This document shows, in pieces, positions 1-9,866 of a stretch of 64,000 nucleotides of DNA. A program made the position numbers and the translations under genes. The stretch lies in NCBI GenBank assembly GCA_019636475.1, contig JAHBXN010000004.1, positions 372,001 to 436,000 on the forward strand. Direction: 5' to 3'. The notes beneath the pieces were generated by a model. The model had not been told where the DNA came from and did no database searches. It saw nothing but the letters and a program-made list of their open reading frames with translations. How positions within the stretch are numbered: the first letter of the stretch is position 1; every line of letters starts with the position of its first letter. Source of the stretch: Phycisphaerae bacterium (GTDB lineage Bacteria; Planctomycetota; Phycisphaerae; UBA1845; UTPLA1).

Positions 1-239
1 CATTGAGTGTTGCCCGACATGCCGCCCAGTTATAGAATCGGAGGCGGTGTCCAGCACATTCGAGAGTCCGCCGAACCGAATTTTAAGCATTGATGTCCGA
101 GCCATCCGATCACATGGCGGAAAGGCCCCGTCCGGCGGCGCGAATCGACCACGGCGGCCTCCGCCAGCGTCGGTCGTCATTCGACGACACCCGGGCCGGC
201 GGATGGATCGTTAACGCCACGCAGGGACGGAGGAACGGG

Positions 240-3200
240 ATGGCTTTCGTCAGTGGAGCATGGAGCCGGTTGCTCGGCGATCTTCAGATCTCCGAATGGC
301 TGGAGGCGCCGTCGCGCGCCGTAATCCATGCTTTCCGGCCGCCGTCGCCGGTGATTGAACTTTGCGACGACATCCTCCATCAGAACACATATCGCCTGCA
401 TCATCACCCGGCAGTGACTTTGCCCTCGCCCTTCACCTGGGACGAGGATCCGCTTGGCGACCGGAACTGGCAGATGTGGCATCATTCGCTGCTGCACGTC
501 AGTTACCTTGTGCAGGCCCACAGAATGGGCGGCAGCCTCGCCTACCTCGATCGGGCCGCGGCAATTGTCGAATCATGGATTCAGTCGTTCATCCACGAAG
601 GGCGCGAACACCCGATGGCATGGCACGACCATGCCATCGCCCAGCGGACGCTCGTCCTGCTCGAATTTGCCGAATCATGGCGGCGGTCCCATGCGATGGA
701 CATACCGGCCGCCCGTCGACTGCTGGGTGCGCTGTATCACCACGGCGCATTGCTGACAGAACCGCATGTCTATCGGCTTCGACACAATCATGGTATCGAA
801 CAGGATCGCGCGCTGCTTGAACTGGCGATTCTGGTGCCGCAATGGCCCGAATCGGAGGCCTGGCGACAACTTGCCTGGTCGCGTTTGCTTGAACAGGTTC
901 GCGCTGCCATCTCGCTGGAGGGCATTTTTTTCGAGCATTCGCCAAATTACGAGGGCGCCGTCTGCCTGATGCTCTCGCAGACGCGAGACTTTCTGGCCGC
1001 ACACGGCCGGCCGCACGACGAAATTACTCACGCGATCGAGAGCCTCGCTGAAAAGATCGCGTTTTCCGTCCGGCCTGACGGGACGTGGCCGCCCATCGGA
1101 GATTCGGTGTCCGATCGCAGTGATGAACTCGTGGAGTATTTGCGCCGCAATCCCTCCCACGGTGAACACGCGCTCTACGCGCTGACGGGCGGGAGCGAGG
1201 GTGCAGCACCGACATCGACTCATCTGATCCTTCCGACGGACGGCTGCGCGATCATACGCGAGCGATGGGACCGCGAGGCATTGTGCGATTCGATTCATTG
1301 CTATTTCACTGCCGCATTCAACACGCGGACGCACAAGCATCATGATGACCTTTCATTCACGCTCTTTGCTTTTGGTCGCGAAATCCTGACTGACGCCGGT
1401 CGCCATTCCTACAATTATGCCGATCCGCATCGACGCTACTGCGAGTCGGTATTCGGTCACAACGTGGTAATCGTCGATCAGGCCGATACCGATACCCGGC
1501 GGCTGAACATCGGGAAGTCGGGCATCACATCGACTTTTACAGGCAGGAATCTTGTCGGTGTTGACGCGGTCCACTATCTCTATCGAAATGTGGAGTGCCG
1601 TCGCTTACTGCTTTACTTTCGGCCCAATGTGCTGGTCGTCTTTGATCGGCTGAATTCGAGCGATGAGATCACGGCCACGCAGCAGTTTCTCTTCTCTCCA
1701 GAATGGCGGGTGGAGGCATTCGGCGACAGTTGCGAAATTCGTGCGACCCCGATCGACTCCAGCGGTCCGACGCCGTTGGTGCGCATGTTTCAATTGCAGG
1801 CGGACGCGGGCGCGCCGTGCGTAATTCGTGGTCGGAGTGACCCGCTCATCGGCTGGGTCTCACGACGCCATGGCGAGTTCGAGCCGACTGACGCCGTGCA
1901 TTCACGGTCGCGCGGCGCCGCGCCGGCGTTTGTGACGGCATTCGTGCTGGATCCGGATGAGCGAAATGCAAAATCCGTCTCGGGTCAGTCGAACTGGAAT
2001 GGGCACGAGCTGGTTTGCAATCTGTCCATCGGCGAGCAAACGGTCGAATTCCGCTATCTTCATGATGCTGCGCGTGCAAGCCTCGTGCATGCGGACGGCG
2101 TCTATCGATCCAGGGTGTGGCCGACACCGTTTGAGTATCGAACGCGCCGATCGCTGGCGATCCCGCGCGGCGGCATGACTGCTGCTGCGCCGGTCGGGGC
2201 GGAGCGTGAAGCGCTGATGTCAGGCTCCGGCGCCGGCCCGAAATTGGCGGAGCAGTTAAACGTCATCGCCTCACAGGTCGAGCAGGTTGAGGCCGGCCAG
2301 CGGCAGACAGTGGAAAGCCTGCATCGGCAGCTACATCAAATGCAGAGCGGGCTTCGGACGATTCAGAACAAACTGAATGGCTCGTCGTTCCTTCGAATTG
2401 AGAAGCTGGAGGCGGTCAACAACGACCTCGGGAAGCAGGTTCGGTATTTGAGCCGTCAGATCGCTCGGAGCGAGCGGCAGAACCGGGCCTTGCGTCTCAA
2501 GGTTGATCGATTGAACTATTCGACCGCGTCCTTGCGAGCGCTGGCCGCCAGCCGCCGGACCGAGGCGGCCTCGCTTAAAGCGGCGATGAAGAAGCTGCGT
2601 GAGTCCTCCGAGGACTTCAGACAGAAGCTCGAGCGTGCGAAGGAGCAGCATCGCGTTGAGCGGGGGCGATTCCTGCATTCCCAGGCACAGTTGCATGATC
2701 TGCTCGGATCGGTGCGCTGGCGCATCGGGCATGCCTTTATTCTGGCACTCCGCCCTTCATTGGACACGATCAAGCTGCCGTTCCGACTTATCGGGCTGTT
2801 GTTCGACGGTCTTAAGCGCCGCGCCGAGCGCAAGCGACTGGGCCACTCGCCGATGACTATGCCGTCGATTGCACTGGAATCAAAGGCCCCTAGTCCGGCT
2901 GAAAAATCGACCCCCGCGCCCCATGTGGTCAGCGACATCGTCGAGGTATCTCGCCGAATGGCGCCGCAGCCTCGGCGTGACGTGCGCGTCGCATGCGTTC
3001 TGGACGAGTTTTCTCACGAGTGCTTCGCGCCCGAGGCGGATTGGAAACAGATTCTTCCCCAGGACTGGCAGCGGCAGATTGAGGAGTTCCAGCCTGAGAT
3101 ACTCTTTGTCGAATCCGCATGGAAGGGGATTGGCGAGCAATGGCGGCACCTGGTCTCGACGGATCGACGCGAACGCGACGGACCGCTCAAATCGCTTGTT

Positions 3201-4670
3201 GATCATTGCCGCGCGAAGAACATCCCGACCGTGTTCTGGAACAAGGAGGACCCCGCCAACTACCAGCACTTTATCGGGTCCGCCATCTGGTTCGACTACA
3301 TACTCACCACCGATTCGGACTGCATCGAACGCTATGCGAAGGCCGCCGGTCACCGTCGAATCGGCGTTCTTCCCTTTGCTGCGCAGCCACGGATTCATAA
3401 TCCCATTGCCCGTCGCGGTGGCGATCTGGGTAATGTCTGTTTCGCAGGCACCTGGTACGCCAACAAACATGACGGCCGCGCGGACGACGCGCGCCTCGTG
3501 CTCCAGCCCGCGATCGAATTCGGCCTTCACATCTATGACCGGATGCACGGCTACGACGGCCCCGGCTGGCAGAATTATCTTTATCCGCCGGAGTACCAGG
3601 ATTGCATTCGAGGCGGCCTGCCGTATGAGCAGATGCTCGACGCATACAAGCGCTATCATGTGTTTTTGAATGTGAACTCGGTACGCAACAGTCCCACGAT
3701 GTGCTCGCGCCGTGTTTTCGAGATTCTCGCGTGCGGCACAAATGTCGTCAGTGCCTATGCCCCGTCACTAGAACACCTGATCGGCAACGATTGCGTCTTT
3801 CTCTCCCGAACGGCCGGGCAGACGCGCGACTACCTTCGCGACCTGCTTACTACGCATGAGCTTCGAAACCGTACCAGCGTTCGCGCCATTCGCAGAATGA
3901 TGACCGACCACACCTATGCCCATCGGTTCGCCGAGGTTCTGACGATGCTCGGGATGAGTGGTCGGGTGGATGCCCCGACCGTCGCGGCGATTTTCCCCGT
4001 TACGTCCGAATCCGATATGGCACGCGGTCGGGCGTTCATCGAGGCGGCGTCGTATCTCAATATCGAGCCGACCTGGATTGTCACCGACTCGAGTCTACCT
4101 GCGTCCTTGCCCGGGAGAGTCGTATCGGCGTCGCCGGAGTCTTTGTCCGGGGCCATCGCAGAGGAGATCGCGTCCTGCTGCAACGACTACCTTTTCATCT
4201 GGCAGGGCGACAGGCCGCTCGCGGTTGATTCGTTGGCGGATCTAATCCATGCGTTCGCCTACTTTGGCGGTCAAGCGGTCACGAAGCCGACAAATGTCGG
4301 TGCGGATAACCTCATTTACTCACTGACACAGGATGCGGCGTTTGGTAGAACCCTGCTGCGAACTTCAGCCGCGAAGCGCCTCCCCTCGTCGGCGTTTGTG
4401 AACGCCGAGGCATTCCAGGCCGCCCTGCGCGAATCGGAAATGAGCGTCCTCGCGACTGACACCGTGGACGATCCGATTGCCCTCGTCCGGCCGTGTTCTG
4501 GAATCGACAGCGTGAGTGCCGACGATTCGAACGGCTCGCATCTGGCGAATGCCGCTGCCAATGGAAACGGAGATGGCATGACCGGTGCGTTGGTCGAAGA
4601 ATCCACCGTGTCCGAGGAATCGACCATCAAGCAACCCGCGCGAACGCCCAGCACACCGCTTACGGCCTGA
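240..4670 (+). CDS. Heparinase II/III-family lyase fused through a coiled coil to a CgeB-like glycosyltransferase
   Basis: This is a three-part protein of about 1476 residues. The first ~650 residues resemble heparinase II/III-family polysaccharide lyases: a helical N-terminal part, then a beta-rich part with the NTRTHKHHDD segment near residue 363 and a following GRHSYNY. A charged coiled coil follows (about residues 665-820). From about residue 905 to 1235 there is a CgeB/DUF3880-like GT-B glycosyltransferase, with NVNSVRNSPTMCSRRVFE and an ACG motif typical of the donor-binding half. The last ~240 residues resemble a degraded GT-A fold and end in a low-complexity tail. The ATG at 240 has GGAGG seven bases upstream. 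In-frame starts at 93 and 114 would add up to 49 residues but lack such a site. There is no clear signal peptide. A role in cutting or building uronic-acid polysaccharide is inferred; the domain fusion is seen directly. Confidence 0.75.
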   Translation: MAFVSGAWSRLLGDLQISEWLEAPSRAVIHAFRPPSPVIELCDDILHQNTYRLHHHPAVTLPSPFTWDEDPLGDRNWQMWHHSLLHVSYLVQAHRMGGSLAYLDRAAAIVESWIQSFIHEGREHPMAWHDHAIAQRTLVLLEFAESWRRSHAMDIPAARRLLGALYHHGALLTEPHVYRLRHNHGIEQDRALLELAILVPQWPESEAWRQLAWSRLLEQVRAAISLEGIFFEHSPNYEGAVCLMLSQTRDFLAAHGRPHDEITHAIESLAEKIAFSVRPDGTWPPIGDSVSDRSDELVEYLRRNPSHGEHALYALTGGSEGAAPTSTHLILPTDGCAIIRERWDREALCDSIHCYFTAAFNTRTHKHHDDLSFTLFAFGREILTDAGRHSYNYADPHRRYCESVFGHNVVIVDQADTDTRRLNIGKSGITSTFTGRNLVGVDAVHYLYRNVECRRLLLYFRPNVLVVFDRLNSSDEITATQQFLFSPEWRVEAFGDSCEIRATPIDSSGPTPLVRMFQLQADAGAPCVIRGRSDPLIGWVSRRHGEFEPTDAVHSRSRGAAPAFVTAFVLDPDERNAKSVSGQSNWNGHELVCNLSIGEQTVEFRYLHDAARASLVHADGVYRSRVWPTPFEYRTRRSLAIPRGGMTAAAPVGAEREALMSGSGAGPKLAEQLNVIASQVEQVEAGQRQTVESLHRQLHQMQSGLRTIQNKLNGSSFLRIEKLEAVNNDLGKQVRYLSRQIARSERQNRALRLKVDRLNYSTASLRALAASRRTEAASLKAAMKKLRESSEDFRQKLERAKEQHRVERGRFLHSQAQLHDLLGSVRWRIGHAFILALRPSLDTIKLPFRLIGLLFDGLKRRAERKRLGHSPMTMPSIALESKAPSPAEKSTPAPHVVSDIVEVSRRMAPQPRRDVRVACVLDEFSHECFAPEADWKQILPQDWQRQIEEFQPEILFVESAWKGIGEQWRHLVSTDRRERDGPLKSLVDHCRAKNIPTVFWNKEDPANYQHFIGSAIWFDYILTTDSDCIERYAKAAGHRRIGVLPFAAQPRIHNPIARRGGDLGNVCFAGTWYANKHDGRADDARLVLQPAIEFGLHIYDRMHGYDGPGWQNYLYPPEYQDCIRGGLPYEQMLDAYKRYHVFLNVNSVRNSPTMCSRRVFEILACGTNVVSAYAPSLEHLIGNDCVFLSRTAGQTRDYLRDLLTTHELRNRTSVRAIRRMMTDHTYAHRFAEVLTMLGMSGRVDAPTVAAIFPVTSESDMARGRAFIEAASYLNIEPTWIVTDSSLPASLPGRVVSASPESLSGAIAEEIASCCNDYLFIWQGDRPLAVDSLADLIHAFAYFGGQAVTKPTNVGADNLIYSLTQDAAFGRTLLRTSAAKRLPSSAFVNAEAFQAALRESEMSVLATDTVDDPIALVRPCSGIDSVSADDSNGSHLANAAANGNGDGMTGALVEESTVSEESTIKQPARTPSTPLTA

Positions 4671-4694
4671 GTTCGCTCGACGGTTAATCGGGAA

Positions 4695-6194
4695 TTACTC
4701 GCCGAGTCGCTGTGGCATGTCTGCGATGATATAGGAAATCGTTGCCATCGCCGCGACACACTCCGAGAGGTCACGCGGATCCACCTTGTCCAGCGTATCT
4801 GCGTGTGAATGGTGATAGTCAAAGTAGCGGTCGCCGGCGACGTCAAACCCCATGAGCAGGACGCCCGCGGGTTTCATCGGCCCGATGTCAGCGCCGCCGC
4901 CGCCCTCAGTGGCCCGCATTGGTCCGAACCGGGCCAGCAGGCTCAGGATGTCGCGAAGCTGTGCCGCAGCCTTGGCACGTCGCGACTCATCTGAACAGTC
5001 TACGCCCAGGCCGTGCGGGGTGAAGACGCCTGAATCCATTTCGATCGCCCCGACATGGTTCGGCAATTCGTTCGCGTGATCGATCGCATATTGTCGGCCG
5101 CCGGCCAGCCCGTTCTCCTCGTTAGTCCAAAGCACGACGCGAATCGTGCGCCGCGGCCGCAGGTTAAGCTTGCGCAGCACGTTGATGGCCTCCATCGCGA
5201 CGACGCAACCGCCCGCATCGTCGTGTGCCCCATGACCGGTATCCCACGAGTCGATATGGCCTCCGATGACGAGCACCTCGTCGGGTAATTCGCGACCCCG
5301 CAGTTCTCCGACGACATTGGCTGACGGCGACATGCCTTCGTCGCGCGCCTCCATCTTGAGCAGCACCCGGACATCCTCACCGGCTGCCGTCAGGCGAGAG
5401 ATCATGTCGGCGTCTTCCGTGGAGATCGCGGCCGCTGGAATCGGAGTCGTGCCCTCTTCATATCGGGTGGCACCGGTGTGCGGTGAGCGCAGGCTCCGGG
5501 CTGTCACGCTGCGTACGAAGCATGCGACCGCACCGCGTCGAGATGCCATGGACGGTCCCCGACTGCGAAAACGAACAGCCGTTCCGTATCCGGCGCCGCG
5601 CTCGGGGTCATACTCTGGCATGAGGTTGTTGAACAGCACAATCTTGCCACGAACACTTTCGCCTAACGCTTCAAACTCTTCCTCATCGCGGACACTGACC
5701 ACACTGGCCGTTAAACCTTCCGGCGGTGTCCCGACCGACATACCCAGGCCCAGCATGTGCAGATCATATTCGCGCGGTGCGATCATGACGGCTGCTTCAC
5801 GACCTCGCACCCATTTCGGCACCATCACGGGTTCGGTGCGAACGTTTTCCTGTCCATCCGCCTTCATGGAGTCGGCCGCCCACTCGATCGCGCGTGCAAG
5901 CTGTGGCGATCCACTCAGGCGGTGGCCGATTCCGTCGCAGATCTGCCTCATTTTTTCGTATGCGTCATTTCGGGCCAGGGTGGCTTCGATGATTCGATTC
6001 GCGACGTCTGAATACTGATCGGCGATTGGCGTCGGCTCATTGGTCGATGCGATCGGCCCACCTTCAGTGCTCCTCGGCGCGGACTTTGGCGCTGATTCCG
6101 GCTTGCACGCTGAAATGAGCGGGACCGCGAGACACGCCACCAGAATATTGAAACGTCTTTTCCATGCGATTGGATTGTTTTCGAGCACAGTCAT
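4695..6194 (-). CDS. M28-family zinc aminopeptidase/carboxypeptidase Q-like, exported lipoprotein
   Basis: This is a peptidase of the M28 family, which removes residues from peptide ends with two zinc ions. About 499 residues. The N-terminus has a positive n-region, a hydrophobic stretch and a LISAC lipobox, so it is probably a lipid-anchored exported protein. A PA-like insert covers roughly residues 170-290. The metal and catalytic residues are visible in order: GHIDSWD, HDDAGG, the NEENG pair of glutamates, EMDSG and HHSHADTLD. I placed the start at 6194 because GAGG lies just upstream there and the signal peptide follows at once; the longer frame to 6287 adds an unlikely 31-residue leader. 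It ends 24 bases from the convergent fusion gene and lies downstream of a terminator that follows another exported peptidase. Confidence 0.9.
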   Translation of the reverse strand: MTVLENNPIAWKRRFNILVACLAVPLISACKPESAPKSAPRSTEGGPIASTNEPTPIADQYSDVANRIIEATLARNDAYEKMRQICDGIGHRLSGSPQLARAIEWAADSMKADGQENVRTEPVMVPKWVRGREAAVMIAPREYDLHMLGLGMSVGTPPEGLTASVVSVRDEEEFEALGESVRGKIVLFNNLMPEYDPERGAGYGTAVRFRSRGPSMASRRGAVACFVRSVTARSLRSPHTGATRYEEGTTPIPAAAISTEDADMISRLTAAGEDVRVLLKMEARDEGMSPSANVVGELRGRELPDEVLVIGGHIDSWDTGHGAHDDAGGCVVAMEAINVLRKLNLRPRRTIRVVLWTNEENGLAGGRQYAIDHANELPNHVGAIEMDSGVFTPHGLGVDCSDESRRAKAAAQLRDILSLLARFGPMRATEGGGGADIGPMKPAGVLLMGFDVAGDRYFDYHHSHADTLDKVDPRDLSECVAAMATISYIIADMPQRLGE

Positions 6195-6286
6195 TGGATA
6201 CCTCGTGGATTGGTTCCGTATTTTTTTATCCGCGGAAGCCTGTTCTGTGAAGCGGCCCGCGTCCAGTCGACGGTCCGCGCATGACA

Positions 6287-6317
6287 AAGGCCCCGTGCGT
6301 TGTCACATCGGGGCCTT
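6287..6317 (-). terminator. Intrinsic terminator-like hairpin after the DUF5117-type metalloprotease
   Basis: AAGGCCCCG (6287-6295) pairs perfectly with CGGGGCCTT (6309-6317) around a 13-base loop. It lies 81 bases past the stop of the metalloprotease on the minus strand, before the M28 gene. The U-tract on that strand is weak. Confidence 0.6.
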
Positions 6318-6397
6318 CGTCTTGACTCATCTGGCTGCGATCCCGGTCGCGGACCGAATCCGCTTCGGAATCGGAATTCAGGGTTCCAATCCGGTCC

Positions 6398-9220
6398 TCA
6401 TCGATTGGGGAGCACCGGAATCGGGCGCGGCGATTCCTCGCCTTGCTTCTTTTCGGCCGGCCGGAAGAACAGGAAGCCCATTCCGCCACCGTAGCCGCCG
6501 CCGAGGCTGTAATTCGCTTCGAGGGCCTTGTCGATACGGGTCCTGACGTCCGTGAGGTGCGCTTCTGTCGCGACGTCGAGCTTGGCGTTTTTCAGCGTTT
6601 CGCCGATCTGCTTGGAAAGCTTCGCCGCGGTCAGTCGCGAAATGGCATTCGCGTCGGCGGGTACCATGCCGCCCGGGTCGCTCAGGACGTTGTCGAGCAA
6701 CTGCTGGACATGATTCCGCTGAAGATTCCGACGGAAGCTGTTGATGAAGGGTTTCGCATCCGAGCCCTCGCGGCGGGTATCGTTCAACTCGGACCAGATC
6801 GAGTCGGTGATGCCGTTAATGTGCTCGGCCAGCGAGTACACTTCGTCGCCCTTGGGGAACTTCACCTGGTTGTCATGGATGCGGCCGATGGTGAACGGAT
6901 TCATCATCGTGGAAAGCACTTCGAACTGCGCGGCAGCGACGTAGTCGTGGACATTGAAATCCACGAAGAAGTCGTATTCGTCCGAATCCCAGTGGCCATA
7001 GCGTCCGGGTGCAAGGTGACTGAGCAATTCAGGATCGAATTCGTAGGAATTCTCGGCAAAGACGTTTTCGCAGACGAATCGCAGCGCATCACGCTGTTCC
7101 TTCGCCGGAACAACCGTCACAGGTGTGCGGGCATTCGGGTCCGACTTGTGGTCCCGGTTGATGACCTGGCCGCCCGGGAACCGAGCAACGAATCCGACCG
7201 ACCGCGCCTTCTGTCCCATGATGGAGGTGAATGCTCGTCGTAGCCGGGTGTAGCTTTCGCCATCCTTCACAGCCCACTTGCTGACATCCTCGAGGAGGCT
7301 GTTGATGAGCTTGATCTGAGATTCGGCGTAGGCGACCACATCCTTACCCATGTCAAACCGATTGGAGTAAGGATCCGGAGAAAGGAATCCCATCGTGTCT
7401 TCGTCGGTCGCATAGTCCAGACCGGCCTCCGCCACGCGCGATGCAATCTTCGACAACATCTCTTTCTCATCGGAATAGGGCTTGCCGACGGTGCGATAGC
7501 CATACTCGATCGCCCAATAGTCGTAGGGGCCGATCGTGCGGGTGGTGAAGTTGCCTTGCTGCTGTCCTCGGGGAGAGATGATCGCGGGGTTGTAGTCCAT
7601 GACGGACCCCACATTGGCTTCCGTGACCGAACTGCTGGCGATCTCCTTCATTGGGAGCCATGTACTGGCCTTGAAGTTGTGCCGCAGTCCCAGGCAATGG
7701 CCCACTTCGTGCATCACGACTTCCTTGATGATCTGGCCGATGAATTCATCGCTGTTTCGACCGAGACCCGAGGCCTCCATCGCCAGACCGGCGAACTGAA
7801 GCTGATGTGCCATGCCCGATGCACATTCGCACATCGGTTGACCGCGCTCCTGCATTCGTCGCATGAGTGCGTGGAGGAATTTGGTATCCGGATCGTCCTG
7901 CACGGTCACATTCGGCAGGAGATTCTGGCGGGGGGAGCGATACTGGAACTGCGGAAAGTTCTGATAGAAGTCCTCCAGGTAAGGATTGAACGCTTCCCAC
8001 TTCTCTTCACCACCGGTCAGGCGGTCATAGCTCATGACATAGGATCGGGCCATCGAATCATCGAATACGATGTCGGCGTCGAAGATCTGTCCGGTGAGAG
8101 GATGTGCACGCGACGGGCCCATCGCGAAGGCGCGGCCGGTGACGATCCAGCGGAAGAAGTTGTACCGCACATCCTCGGGGTCAAGGTCCTTTGTGCGCGG
8201 ATCGTAATCTTCCTGTTGAATGACTTCGATTGCATCAAGGAAACCGCACTTCTCGAACGCCTTGTTCCATTCGAGTATGCCTTCCTTCGCCCAGCGCCGG
8301 TACTTCAGCGGCACGGTTTTTTCGATGTACCAGACGATCGGCGTCTTCGGAGCGGAGAGTTCGGCCGTCGGATCGCGCTTTTCGAGTCGCCATCGGTTGA
8401 TGTATCGATTGAACAGCGTCGTCGCATTGTGCTCCTTCGCCCAGTCCTTTCGGACCGTCAGGAAGTAGCCGATTCGATCATCCGAAGCGCGCGGCTGGTA
8501 GCCGTTGGCCGATTCGGGAACCTTGGACAGGCTGTAGTGGAATCGCATGCGTTTGCCGCCGTCGCGATTCATGAATGCCAGGTCTACCGAGAGTTCGACG
8601 TTTTCGGGGAAGGCCTTCATCTTGGACCATTTGCTGAGATCGGGGCTGATGCCGCCGCCCATCCAACCGCCGATGCCCGAGAAATCGCCTTTGAACAGGG
8701 CGTCGAGATCGATGACCGGATCGCCGCCGTTCATCGTGATGATCGGAATCTTCCGCATGATGATGTCGCCGCCGTAGCTTCGCTTGATGACGTCCGCCAT
8801 CACGTTGCCGGCGCCTTCGACATAGCGGGGATCGACCTGCATGAGCACCAGGTCTTTGTTCATTCTTTCGAAGTAGGCGAGGAAATGATCGAGCTGGAAG
8901 CCGGTCGCGACGGGACCGCCGGACATACTCGTCGCCACGAGGAACTGCTGACCGACCAGCCCGGCAGGAATCTGGGCTCGAAGCGAATCGGTCTTCTTGT
9001 TGTGCCACAGGGTGATGAACGGCGTTTCGGCCGTTGGAATCTGTGTGAATTCCTTCATCACTTCATCGAAAGGCGGAAAATCCGGCTTCGGCTTCTCGGG
9101 GGCCGGCTTGTTTGCCGCCGCCGGTGGGGCGGCCGGTGCGGGCGGCCCATCGGCGCGCACGACGGAGGTCGTGACGAGCGCAAGGCCTAGTGCGAGGGGA
9201 ACGGCGTGACGAGACGACAT
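6398..9220 (-). CDS. Large exported zinc metalloprotease (DUF5117/DUF4953 type)
   Basis: This is a 940-residue secreted metalloprotease of the DUF5117/DUF4953 class, common in Bacteroidota and Planctomycetota. It has a cleavable-looking signal peptide ending near VVRADG, then a proline/alanine-rich linker and the long N-terminal DUF5117-like region. The metzincin zinc motif HEVGHCLGLRH is at about residue 505. A downstream SVMDYNP segment serves as the Met-turn. The start at 9220 has a near-perfect AAGGAG seven bases upstream; the reading frame continues 10 codons further up to 9250 without such a site. The physiological substrate of this family is not known to me. The next gene downstream is a second exported peptidase, so the pair may feed on extracellular protein, which is inference. 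Confidence 0.9.
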   Translation of the reverse strand: MSSRHAVPLALGLALVTTSVVRADGPPAPAAPPAAANKPAPEKPKPDFPPFDEVMKEFTQIPTAETPFITLWHNKKTDSLRAQIPAGLVGQQFLVATSMSGGPVATGFQLDHFLAYFERMNKDLVLMQVDPRYVEGAGNVMADVIKRSYGGDIIMRKIPIITMNGGDPVIDLDALFKGDFSGIGGWMGGGISPDLSKWSKMKAFPENVELSVDLAFMNRDGGKRMRFHYSLSKVPESANGYQPRASDDRIGYFLTVRKDWAKEHNATTLFNRYINRWRLEKRDPTAELSAPKTPIVWYIEKTVPLKYRRWAKEGILEWNKAFEKCGFLDAIEVIQQEDYDPRTKDLDPEDVRYNFFRWIVTGRAFAMGPSRAHPLTGQIFDADIVFDDSMARSYVMSYDRLTGGEEKWEAFNPYLEDFYQNFPQFQYRSPRQNLLPNVTVQDDPDTKFLHALMRRMQERGQPMCECASGMAHQLQFAGLAMEASGLGRNSDEFIGQIIKEVVMHEVGHCLGLRHNFKASTWLPMKEIASSSVTEANVGSVMDYNPAIISPRGQQQGNFTTRTIGPYDYWAIEYGYRTVGKPYSDEKEMLSKIASRVAEAGLDYATDEDTMGFLSPDPYSNRFDMGKDVVAYAESQIKLINSLLEDVSKWAVKDGESYTRLRRAFTSIMGQKARSVGFVARFPGGQVINRDHKSDPNARTPVTVVPAKEQRDALRFVCENVFAENSYEFDPELLSHLAPGRYGHWDSDEYDFFVDFNVHDYVAAAQFEVLSTMMNPFTIGRIHDNQVKFPKGDEVYSLAEHINGITDSIWSELNDTRREGSDAKPFINSFRRNLQRNHVQQLLDNVLSDPGGMVPADANAISRLTAAKLSKQIGETLKNAKLDVATEAHLTDVRTRIDKALEANYSLGGGYGGGMGFLFFRPAEKKQGEESPRPIPVLPNR

Positions 9221-9866
9221 GCTTTGCTCCTTTATGGAAATGTGGGTCAATCAACCGGGATCAGTCGGCTTCGACGTTGACACGGACTTTCGTGCGCGGT
9301 GTGTCCGACCGCGCGCTGGTTTCTGACACGTTCTGGTTTGGGTCGATCAAATGTTACACCGACCCGGCACTCGCGCCGCACCGCCGAGGCATGACCTGCG
9401 ATTCAGCGACACGTCGCGGCCGTTTCTCAATTCACCAATCGTGGCGCAACTTCCGATCCTGCCATGCTCTTATGTCGGATATTTTCGATCGTGGACCGCA
9501 GACCGGACAATCCGGTATTCCGATGCGTACTAAACACGTAATACGCTATGAGAACGGAGGATAGCTCAGGTTCTCACGCGAAAGTTGCAGCCCGCCACTT
9601 GACTCACCGCGCTATGATTTGCTCGAATGTCCCGCGAATCTCGCCGACGAGAAGTGCAAAGGTGACAGGTTCGGCTCGAATTGACACCCGACAGACCGCG
9701 TGCTAGTTTCCAAAGTCCCTCCGATTCAAGTTCGCGGTTTTCGATTGGAGAAGTCGAGTCGAGAGGTCGATATGCGACCGAGGAATCGTCCAAGGTTGCA
9801 TTTCACAGGCGTCCATGCAAGGGTGCCAGCTCAGAAATGCAGTGATAGAAAAAGGTTAAAGCGAGA
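9221..9866. other. Intergenic region between divergent metalloprotease and topA
   Basis: No convincing gene is visible in these ~650 bases. The region must hold promoters for both flanking genes. It contains a small perfect hairpin, ACCGGA-CAA-TCCGGT at 9502-9516, and a sigma70-like element listed separately. Short open frames here lack ribosome sites and recognisable composition. Confidence 0.6.
9681..9709 (+). promoter_or_regulatory. Candidate sigma70-type promoter upstream of topA
   Basis: A perfect TTGACA (9681-9686) is followed after exactly 17 bases by TAGTTT (9704-9709), a three-of-six match to TATAAT. It sits about 160 bases before the topA start and points toward it. No experimental support. 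Confidence 0.4.

Noticed and set aside
7556-9190. Long plus-strand open frame (544 codons)
   Set aside because: Lies fully opposite the metalloprotease gene; no ribosome site or domain, and the minus-strand product has clear family motifs.
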